Below, piece after piece: positions 1-5,804 of a stretch of 10,941 nucleotides of DNA. A program made the translations under genes and the position numbers. The notes beneath the pieces were generated by a model. It saw nothing but the letters and a program-made list of their open reading frames with translations, had not been told where the DNA came from and searched no databases. The stretch is from CAYNRA01 sp964399465 (GTDB taxonomy: Bacteria; Bacteroidota; Bacteroidia; Cytophagales; Spirosomataceae), in NCBI GenBank assembly GCA_964399465.1, contig CAYNRA010000089.1, positions 1 through 10,941 on the forward strand, in the 5' to 3' direction. The first letter of the stretch is position 1; each line of letters opens with the position of its first letter.

Positions 1-35
1 AATGTGAGTGTAGAAAGAACAAATGACTTTTTCAT
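1..35 (-). CDS. 5' end of a probable secreted protein (partial)
   Basis: An ATG at 35-33 opens a frame reading MKKSFVLSTLT before the window ends. A lysine pair followed by hydrophobic residues is the usual beginning of a Sec signal peptide. The start lies 12 bases after the stop of the upstream minus-strand gene (stop at 48-50) and in the same frame, so the two are probably cotranscribed. No Shine-Dalgarno sequence is visible, which is normal for Bacteroidota. Only 11 codons are present, so no family can be named. The call rests on the start context and the signal-like N-terminus. Confidence 0.5.
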   Translation of the reverse strand, partial: MKKSFVLSTLT

Positions 36-47
36 AGACGATGTAAA

Positions 48-704
48 TTAAATTTCAAACTTAATAATAGCAATAGCTGCCGCATACGCACCAAACGTGG
101 TGAAAGCAGCCGTTCTATGAAGTGCCTTATTGACTTCAAAGTTGTTGTAGATTCGATTGCCCAAGACATTTGTGGTAATCATACCCGTCAAATGGATGTA
201 TGACAGCCACCGATGAATCCGAATATTGTCTATTCGTTTGCTACTGACCAAAGGAGGCGGAGAGGCAAATGCCATAAGCGCAGTGGTCGCATAGCCTATA
301 TTTACTCCAGTTGCCATGCCTTTGTGCCATTCGTAAAGTCGTGTTGTATAGGTTTCTGGACGGTAAATCTGTGAACCCAGATACCCTTGTGCCCCCATAC
401 CTACGGCAGTGGCAATGCCCACAATCTGGTGAATCCGGAACATCGTTCTTCGGGTACGTAACTCGCGCTCTCTTGACTCTGCGGTAAGTTCACGCGGAAT
501 CAAGCCTACACGTCTGTAAATTCCTTTTTCTCCCCAAAATAAGCGCTGTGTAGCCAACATTTTGTCAGAGAGAAGACTGGATTTCACAGCTGTTTGCTCT
601 TCTGTAAGTTCCAGTAATAAACTATCGGCTGAACTAATCTCTTGTGCCCAACTCGCAATAGAAAAAAGACTTAAAAAACAACCAAGTATTCCTATTTTTC
701 GCAT
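48..704 (-). CDS. Exported four-helix membrane protein, cytochrome b561-like histidine pattern
   Basis: The product has 218 residues. Residues 1-20 are a signal peptide with likely cleavage at SWA-QE. Residues 22-90 are a charged, predicted periplasmic segment. Four hydrophobic helices follow at about 92-110, 128-146, 165-182 and 197-214. A histidine sits at or near the start of each helix: H92, H127, H164 with H171, and H196. Histidines placed this way in a small four-helix bundle resemble b-type heme ligation in cytochrome b561-like proteins, so electron transfer in the inner membrane is a reasonable inference. I do not recognise the exact family and see no cysteine-based redox motif. A cysteine at residue 9 follows ILG, but it is too close to the N-terminus for a normal lipobox. 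The gene is followed after 12 bases by the start of a secreted protein in the same direction. No clear promoter was found in 705-834. Confidence 0.75.
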   Translation of the reverse strand: MRKIGILGCFLSLFSIASWAQEISSADSLLLELTEEQTAVKSSLLSDKMLATQRLFWGEKGIYRRVGLIPRELTAESRERELRTRRTMFRIHQIVGIATAVGMGAQGYLGSQIYRPETYTTRLYEWHKGMATGVNIGYATTALMAFASPPPLVSSKRIDNIRIHRWLSYIHLTGMITTNVLGNRIYNNFEVNKALHRTAAFTTFGAYAAAIAIIKFEI

Positions 705-834
705 ATCCAGACCTTGTTAAGTGAAGAAATGAAAATGAAAGCAGGGGTTGCCCTAAATCCATTTTCTATAAGGTACGTCATATTCAATGAAAATGTTTGA
801 AGCATCTGGAAATTACCTGGAATTAGAGCAAAAC

Positions 835-860
835 AAAAAAGCGACCGGAAGGTCGCTTTT
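835..860 (-). terminator. Intrinsic terminator of the 58-residue membrane protein gene
   Basis: The stem is GCGACC (841-846) with GGTCGC (851-856) and a GGAA loop as read on plus. It is flanked by A6 on the left and T4 on the right, so the stem can extend by A-T pairs. Read on the minus strand, the hairpin lies 30 bases after the stop at 890 and is followed by a run of six T. The opposite run is shorter, so it may also work weakly on plus. It separates the small gene from the 48-704 gene. Confidence 0.8.
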
Positions 861-889
861 ACGTATTTTCTGATAAATAGTTAGTTCTA

Positions 890-1066
890 TTAATCGTGGT
901 GCAAATGCTCTCTGTTGTACCCACTTGCAAAGACAAGTGTCGTAACCAAAATACCAAGTATAAACGTGAACATGTCTCCTAAAGTAAAAAGTACTGCCAA
1001 TATTAAGACATAAACAAGTATAAGTAGCCAAGTTGGTACAGAAGGAGTCGTTGAATCGTGTGACAT
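890..1066 (-). CDS. Small two-helix membrane protein (58 aa), hypothetical
   Basis: The ATG at 1066-1064 opens a 58-codon frame ending in TAA at 892-890. The protein starts MSHDSTTPSV, has hydrophobic helices at about 13-29 (WLLILVYVLILAVLFTL) and 32-47 (MFTFILGILVTTLVFA) with a short GD turn, and ends in a polar, histidine-containing tail (NREHLHHD). This is a helical hairpin with both ends probably cytoplasmic. Support comes from three independent signals: a perfect TAGTTTTG -7 element 44 bases upstream, an intrinsic terminator 30 bases downstream, and the clean amphipathic organisation. A longer 72-codon frame at 813-1031 overlaps it in another frame, runs through the terminator and looks non-biological. 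No family is recognised. It could be a small subunit or regulator of a membrane complex, but nothing here says which. Confidence 0.7.
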   Translation of the reverse strand: MSHDSTTPSVPTWLLILVYVLILAVLFTLGDMFTFILGILVTTLVFASGYNREHLHHD

Positions 1067-1109
1067 AATATGAATTTATTTTGTAATTTTTTGGTCATAA
1101 ACTATTTAG

Positions 1110-1117
1110 CAAAACTA
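1110..1117 (-). promoter_or_regulatory. Probable -7 element for the 58-residue membrane protein
   Basis: Read on minus, the sequence is TAGTTTTG, a perfect match to the Bacteroidota TAnnTTTG. A TTG lies 15 bases upstream (1135-1133), closer than the usual spacing of about 17-23. Transcription would begin near 1105 and leave an untranslated leader of roughly 40 bases. Confidence 0.5.
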
Positions 1118-1318
1118 AACAAAAAAGATATTCAAGCCGAAAAAATGGGAAGAAAAATCCCAATCTGTCTTTTTTTTGCTTCTTTCTAATCTAATTTTAT
1201 ACTTCATGAGTTTATGTCTTATCTAGGCAAACCTTTTACCATTTCGCGAGAAACTGTTTTTGTTCAGATTTACAAATGAAAGAGCTTTGTTTTTTATCTA
1301 AACGAGTTGTTAAAATCG

Positions 1319-1326
1319 TAGTTTTG
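1319..1326 (+). promoter_or_regulatory. Probable -7 element for the barrel-protein gene
   Basis: TAGTTTTG matches TAnnTTTG exactly and is identical to the element on the other strand at 1110-1117. No TTG stands at the normal -33 distance, although a T-rich tract (1290-1295) lies at about the right place. Transcription starting near 1333 would give a leader of about 85 bases to the ATG at 1419, or 35 bases to the alternative ATG at 1368. Confidence 0.45.
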
Positions 1327-1418
1327 TAACATAAAATAAGGAATTTGCCTATAAAAAAATCTTCTAAATGTATCAAGGTAAGCTCAAACAGCTTCTGAAT
1401 GCTTATGGATTAAATCAG

Positions 1419-2291
1419 ATGAAAAAACGCAAGAATATAGAAGTACGGATCCTTTTTTTTGTTTGTATCTTTAGCATACATACTCAAACATACGGGCAAA
1501 TTGAGCCCGGATATTACGAGTTGCCTCAAAATAGGGACAAAAAAGGGGTTTTGGGCATTCCGCTTCCTAATTTATCCAATGAAACGTCCAAATGGTTTCT
1601 ACAACCCGAAGGTGCTTTTTTGTTCGGTAGCGCCCAAACTAGCTCAGATTTGAACGGTTTTCTGACGCCCAGACGAAGTGATGACTTGTTCTGGGGAATC
1701 CACACAGGTTACACACACAACGCAGACTGGAAAGTTTCTCTCGGATACGTCAATTCTGTTTTTAAAACAGTTTCTCTACTTGGCTCTTCACGCACTAGCC
1801 GGATTTTTTCTAATTCGTGGGGTGGACGATACGACGGCATTTCTGCGCGCTATTTACACAAACTGAAAACGCTTGATAAAGTAACAAAATCTGCTAATTG
1901 GATGCTTGGCGGTGGTATTATCCAATATATCCCCGTCGGAAGAGGCTCACTAGGTACATTTTCAGCGCAGGCAAGCATCGATAATCCACTCACAGCTCAG
2001 ATAGATGTCATTGATTTTGCCGGACAAGGTACGCTCCAAAATCAAATTCCTCATCTTGAAATTCATACAGAAATTAATGGCTTATTAGCCGATTTTCTTG
2101 AAGTCAGCGCATTCGCGCGCGGGCAATATTCTCCCCAACGTTTCATTACAAGCAGTGTGTCCGCAACTTTTAATGGACAACAACGCCTAGAAAGTACGCA
2201 GTTATTAAACCGCTTTTTCTTTCAAATGGGCGTAAGTATTTCATACAATTACTTCAGACATAATCGGTACAAAGAAACAATTGTACCGTAA
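1419..2291 (+). CDS. Exported protein, probable outer-membrane beta-barrel, hypothetical
   Basis: The chosen start is the ATG at 1419, giving 290 residues. From there the N-terminus is a normal signal peptide: KKRK, a hydrophobic core at about 11-20, and likely cleavage near TYG-Q (residue 26-27). An in-frame ATG at 1368 would add 17 residues before the signal peptide and is less likely. The mature part is rich in alternating polar/hydrophobic and aromatic stretches, such as WGIHTGYTHNADWKVSLGYV and, near the end, RFFFQMGVSISYNYF, with many Gly, Ser, Asn and Tyr. This is typical of beta-strands of a Bacteroidota outer-membrane barrel. It does not end in the classical C-terminal Phe (it ends ETIVP). 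I do not recognise a family. It stands alone, with no clear intrinsic terminator before the next gene. Confidence 0.75.
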   Translation: MKKRKNIEVRILFFVCIFSIHTQTYGQIEPGYYELPQNRDKKGVLGIPLPNLSNETSKWFLQPEGAFLFGSAQTSSDLNGFLTPRRSDDLFWGIHTGYTHNADWKVSLGYVNSVFKTVSLLGSSRTSRIFSNSWGGRYDGISARYLHKLKTLDKVTKSANWMLGGGIIQYIPVGRGSLGTFSAQASIDNPLTAQIDVIDFAGQGTLQNQIPHLEIHTEINGLLADFLEVSAFARGQYSPQRFITSSVSATFNGQQRLESTQLLNRFFFQMGVSISYNYFRHNRYKETIVP

Positions 2292-2421
2292 AATGGATTA
2301 ATAAGAGAATATTATCTTTTCTTTTTTGAGAATTATATAATATTTTATGGATTTTTTGTGATTAAACATATATTTTATTCTTATTTAAGCAAAAGTCACA
2401 GAATTGATAAAGAGGTATTTT

Positions 2422-2429
2422 TAAATTTG
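2422..2429 (+). promoter_or_regulatory. Probable -7 element of the serine-biosynthesis gene
   Basis: TAAATTTG is an exact TAnnTTTG match. TTG at 2404-2406 lies 15 bases upstream, the same short spacing seen at 1110-1117. The predicted start of transcription, near 2436, leaves about 40 bases before the GTG start. The surrounding 2292-2475 spacer is very AT-rich and holds nothing else I can support. Confidence 0.55.
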
Positions 2430-2475
2430 TACTCTCTTTTCCAATCGCTTACCAATCTTCAATTACATCAGTATC

Positions 2476-4380
2476 GTGGTACAGAAACTCTCAGAAAAAC
2501 AGTATTTTATTATTGATTTTGATAGCACTTTTACACAAGTAGAAGGACTAGATGAACTTGCTTCCATCGCTTTGGCAAATCAGCCAAACCGCGAAGAAAC
2601 AGTTCAACAAATTAGAAGCTTGACAGACCAAGGCATGAATGGTGAACTACCGTTTTCGTCTGCATTGAAACAAAGAATCGCTTTACTGAATGCAAACGTC
2701 ACTCATTTAGAGGCGCTTGTGTCTTTTCTGCAAACCAAAGTGTCTGACTCTTTCGTCAGAAATGAGGCTTTTTTACGGGCTTATGCTTCGCAAATTCTCA
2801 TTGTTTCTAGCGGTTTCAAAGAATTCATTACACCTGTTGCTACAGCATTGGGAATTCGAGAAGAAAATATCTTTGCCAATACGTTTGTCTTTGATGAAAA
2901 CGGAACAATTATCGGCGTCGATGAAAAAAATGTCCTCGCGCAAGACGGAGGTAAAGTGAAATTGGTTCGTGCCATGCAACTCGACGCGCATGTATCCGTG
3001 ATTGGAGACGGATATACAGACTATGAACTCAAAAAAGAAGGTCTCGCCAATCGGTTCTATGCATTCATTGAAAACGTAGAGCGTGAAAAAGTAACAGCCG
3101 TCGCAGACTTCGTAATCAAGTCATTAGATGAATTTCTTTTTTATAACCAACTACCGCGTGGCTTTTCTTATCCAAAGAGTTTAATTAAAGTACTTTTACT
3201 CGAAAATGTACACCCTGCTGCTGTTCAGTCATTTGAAAATCAAGGGTTTAGTGTAGAGTTTCACAAAGGTGCAATGGACGAAGACGAACTTTGTGAGAAA
3301 ATTAAAGGAGTTTCTATCATTGGTATTCGTTCCAAAACAAATCTTACCAAAAAGGTTTTAGAGAACGCGGATAGACTCATTGCTGTGGGCGCTTTTTGCA
3401 TTGGTACAAATCAAATCGACCTAAAAACATGCACTGAAAAAGGAATTGCGGTTTTCAATGCGCCTTACAGCAACACGCGTTCGGTGGTAGAATTAGCCGT
3501 AGGCGAAATGATTATGCTGATTCGAAGAATCTTCCCGAAAAGTACACAAATGCACCAAGGAATCTGGGACAAATCAGCGAATAATAGCTTTGAAGTTCGG
3601 GGTAAAAAATTAGGTATGATTGGTTACGGTCATATCGGAACGCAACTTTCTGTTATCGCAGAAGCCCTCGGTATGGAGGTATATTTCTACGATATTATGG
3701 ATAAAATGCCTATCGGAAACGCCAAGAAATGCAAAACCATGTATGAGGTTTTTGAGGTTGCAGATGTCGTCAGTTTACATATTGACGGGCGAAAATCGAA
3801 CGATAACCTTATCGACGAAAAGGCCTTTGCTGCAATGAAAGACGGTGTTATTTTCCTCAATCTTGCTCGTGGGATGGTCGTTGATATTCCTGCACTTGTT
3901 GCCGCGCTAAAAAGTGGAAAAGTAGCTGGCGCTGGCGTTGATGTATTCCCTGAAGAGCCCAAAACAAACCAAGACCCGTTTGTCAGTGAATTAATGGGGA
4001 TGGACAACGTGATTCTCTCTCCACACATCGGAGGAAGTACAGAAGAAGCGCAAGAAGGTATTGGGAATTATGTCCCAGAACGTCTTTTGGAGTACATCAA
4101 TAACGGAAGTACCACTGGTAGCGTGAACTTCCCAGAGGTACAATTGCCTCTCTTGGTTCATTCACACAGAATGTTGCACGTACATAAAAATGTTCCAGGT
4201 ATTTTGGCAAAACTGAACAGTATTTTCGCCAAGCATCACCTGAATGTAACGGGGCAATACTTGAAAACAAATGAGTCCATTGGTTACGTCATCGTTGATA
4301 TTGAGAAAACATATACCAAGGAGTTTATTCAGGAAATTAAGAATATGGAGGAGACAATTAAGTTTCGCATGTTATTTTAA
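2476..4380 (+). CDS. serA: Phosphoserine phosphatase-like HAD domain fused to D-3-phosphoglycerate dehydrogenase
   Basis: The product has 634 residues and is cytosolic. Residues about 8-220 form a HAD-IB domain with motif I DFDST (14-18; D14 nucleophile, D16), the VSSG motif (110-113), K160 and GDGYTD (177-182, D178 and D182). By comparison with Methanocaldococcus PSP, E23 and R67 match its phosphoserine-binding Glu and Arg. Residues about 236-634 follow E. coli SerA closely: GYGHIG nucleotide motif (383-388), catalytic R465, E494 and H517 (SPHIGGST), then an ACT domain with H570, N572 and N590 at the spacing of the E. coli serine-binding residues. Inferred roles are NAD-dependent oxidation of 3-phosphoglycerate, feedback inhibition by L-serine, and phosphoserine hydrolysis. 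The intermediate transaminase SerC is not in this window. The start is GTG without a Shine-Dalgarno; the next Met (residue 54) would remove the phosphatase nucleophile. A transporter gene follows after 31 bp, probably as an operon. Confidence 0.93.
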   Translation: MVQKLSEKQYFIIDFDSTFTQVEGLDELASIALANQPNREETVQQIRSLTDQGMNGELPFSSALKQRIALLNANVTHLEALVSFLQTKVSDSFVRNEAFLRAYASQILIVSSGFKEFITPVATALGIREENIFANTFVFDENGTIIGVDEKNVLAQDGGKVKLVRAMQLDAHVSVIGDGYTDYELKKEGLANRFYAFIENVEREKVTAVADFVIKSLDEFLFYNQLPRGFSYPKSLIKVLLLENVHPAAVQSFENQGFSVEFHKGAMDEDELCEKIKGVSIIGIRSKTNLTKKVLENADRLIAVGAFCIGTNQIDLKTCTEKGIAVFNAPYSNTRSVVELAVGEMIMLIRRIFPKSTQMHQGIWDKSANNSFEVRGKKLGMIGYGHIGTQLSVIAEALGMEVYFYDIMDKMPIGNAKKCKTMYEVFEVADVVSLHIDGRKSNDNLIDEKAFAAMKDGVIFLNLARGMVVDIPALVAALKSGKVAGAGVDVFPEEPKTNQDPFVSELMGMDNVILSPHIGGSTEEAQEGIGNYVPERLLEYINNGSTTGSVNFPEVQLPLLVHSHRMLHVHKNVPGILAKLNSIFAKHHLNVTGQYLKTNESIGYVIVDIEKTYTKEFIQEIKNMEETIKFRMLF

Positions 4381-4386
4381 TTTTTG

Positions 4387-4412
4387 TATTCTTGCATAAA
4401 ATTGCAAGAATA
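4387..4412. repeat. 10-bp inverted repeat reaching the transporter start codon
   Basis: TATTCTTGCA (4387-4396) and TGCAAGAATA (4403-4412) are perfectly complementary around the six-base spacer TAAAAT. The last base of the right arm is the A of the transporter ATG. It fills most of the 31-bp gap after the upstream stop. No T-run follows on either strand, so it is not a normal terminator. It could be an RNA hairpin limiting translation initiation or a DNA operator. Which of these holds is inference. Confidence 0.6.
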
Positions 4413-5803
4413 TGCCGAACCTCTCCAAACCAAAAATACAAATTCCACACCCTGTAGTATTACTTTTCGGTATGCTATGCGGTGTGGCTTTTTTATCTTA
4501 CCTCATTCCAGCGGGTCAGTTTCAACGTGTGATGCTAGATGGCAGAGACGTGGTTGTGCCTGGAACTTATCAGATAATTCCGGCAACGCCCATTGGTTTC
4601 ATGGATATTTTTCTGGCGATGCCCAAAGGGTTCAAAGGCGCAATTGAAATCATTTTTATCATTCTTTCGAGTGGAATTATGTTCGGCTTCCTCCAAAAAA
4701 GTGGCGCTATTGAGCAAGCTGTCGGTACACTAATTTTTAAGACGGGAAGGGAAAATGCAACCAAGGTAATTGTTTTAGTTACCTTTATTTATGGATTTTT
4801 GGGTGTGTTTGTTGGGTATGAAAACAACATTGCACTCGTTCCAATTGCCGCTATTTTGAGTATCGCGCTTGGAGGTGATTTACTCCTCGCAGCCGGGATG
4901 AGCGTTGGGGCAATTACCATTGGCTTCGGTTTATCGCCATTTAATGCTTATACCGTCGGTACTGGGCATAAATTAGCCGGTTTGCCGATGTTTTCAGGAT
5001 ATGAACTTCGTACAGTTTTATGTCTAATTGGTTTACTCGCTCTTTCTTTCGTCAATGTCAAACATTACAAGAAAAATAAGACAAAAAATGCTGCGAACCT
5101 CTCGGTTATTCCAGATGATTTACGCCTTTCGAAACCGCTTGATTCGTACCAAATGAACCTGAAAGATGGGTTGATTATCAGCTTATTCATTAGCTCGATT
5201 GTTCTTATTCTGATTGGCGTTTTTCGTTGGAGTTGGTACATCAATGAGCTTTCGGCGGTCTTTTGTATGCTCGCGATTCTCTTAGGTATTGTGGGTAGAT
5301 ATACAACGCACGAAATTGGAGAAACAGTTCTTTCTTCTGTGGCGGTCGTCGCACCTGGGGCATTTATGGTCGGTTTGGCGGGTTCTATTCGTATTTTATT
5401 GGAACAAGGAAACATGAACGATACCATCGCCTTTCATTTGTCAGAAATGCTCCAAACAGGTTCAGCTAGTTTGTCCGCTGTTATCATGGTTTTGGTGCAA
5501 TCGGCCATGAATTTCTTGATTCCCTCCGGTAGTGGCCAGGCATTGGCTACTCTTCCTGTTATGATTCCAGTGGGAGAGGTCATTGGGCTAACTCGACAAA
5601 CAACGATTCTTGCTTTTCAAATTGGGGATGGATTAACCAATTTAGTTAATCCATCTTTCGGTGGAATTATGGCCATGTTAAGTCTTTGTCGTGTTCCTTT
5701 TGACGAATGGCTGCGCTTTATTTCTCCGCTTCTTCTCGTTTTGATGCTTGTGGCAAGTCTTTTTGTAGTCGGGAGCGTATATTTGAATTATGGCCCTTTC
5801 TGA
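4412..5803 (+). CDS. YfcC/DcuC-family membrane transporter
   Basis: The 463-residue polytopic inner-membrane protein has about ten to twelve hydrophobic segments, starting at 14-33. Two related re-entrant-type motifs are visible: GFGLSPFNAY (171-180) in the first half and NFLIPSGSGQALATLP (367-382), followed by IGDGLTNLVNP (404-414), in the second. These motifs and the length match the YfcC branch of the DcuC family, often annotated as basic amino acid antiporter or C4-dicarboxylate carrier. Substrates of YfcC members are poorly defined. A polar loop at about 216-250 divides the halves. Its position 31 bp after the serine-biosynthesis gene, with no separate -7 element, suggests cotranscription and hints at an amino acid or related organic acid as substrate (inference). 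An inverted repeat covers the region just before the ATG and may control translation. The stop lies one base from the stop of the convergent mutS-like gene. Confidence 0.88.
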   Translation: MPNLSKPKIQIPHPVVLLFGMLCGVAFLSYLIPAGQFQRVMLDGRDVVVPGTYQIIPATPIGFMDIFLAMPKGFKGAIEIIFIILSSGIMFGFLQKSGAIEQAVGTLIFKTGRENATKVIVLVTFIYGFLGVFVGYENNIALVPIAAILSIALGGDLLLAAGMSVGAITIGFGLSPFNAYTVGTGHKLAGLPMFSGYELRTVLCLIGLLALSFVNVKHYKKNKTKNAANLSVIPDDLRLSKPLDSYQMNLKDGLIISLFISSIVLILIGVFRWSWYINELSAVFCMLAILLGIVGRYTTHEIGETVLSSVAVVAPGAFMVGLAGSIRILLEQGNMNDTIAFHLSEMLQTGSASLSAVIMVLVQSAMNFLIPSGSGQALATLPVMIPVGEVIGLTRQTTILAFQIGDGLTNLVNPSFGGIMAMLSLCRVPFDEWLRFISPLLLVLMLVASLFVVGSVYLNYGPF

Positions 5804-5804
5804 T

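Larger units (their letters stand above)
1067..1418. other. Divergent intergenic region, about 350 bp
   Basis: This AT-rich stretch lies between the minus-strand 58-residue gene and the plus-strand barrel-protein gene. It contains one -7 promoter element for each direction, described separately. It also has a weak hairpin (TGGGA at 1146-1150 with TCCCA at 1158-1162) and a T-run at 1170-1177. I find no convincing additional gene or structured RNA. The plus-strand frame from 1368 to 1418 is open and in frame with the downstream gene, but is better read as leader. Confidence 0.6.

Noticed and set aside
813..1031. 72-codon minus-strand frame
   Set aside because: It overlaps the better-supported 58-codon gene in another frame, reads through the intrinsic terminator and encodes a non-biological-looking sequence.
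1145..1177. Hairpin TGGGA/TCCCA with nearby T-runs as a terminator
   Set aside because: The stem is only five base pairs, on plus the T-run is eight bases away, and no gene ends next to it on either strand.
1368..1418. Upstream ATG start for the barrel-protein gene
   Set aside because: It would put 17 polar residues before an otherwise normal signal peptide; the ATG at 1419 gives the expected KKRK start.
2300..2345. AT-rich possible terminator after the barrel-protein gene
   Set aside because: Only about four A-T-rich pairs can be drawn, which is not distinguishable from background in such AT-rich sequence.
3687..4028. 113-codon minus-strand frame inside serA
   Set aside because: It is antisense to the highly conserved dehydrogenase domain, and its composition mirrors that gene's codons.
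4378..4386. TAATTTTTG as a promoter element for the transporter
   Set aside because: It has one base too many between TA and TTTG, and would start transcription inside the inverted repeat; cotranscription with serA is simpler.
5065..5427. 120-codon minus-strand frame inside the transporter gene
   Set aside because: It is antisense to a conserved membrane protein, with no family resemblance or start context.
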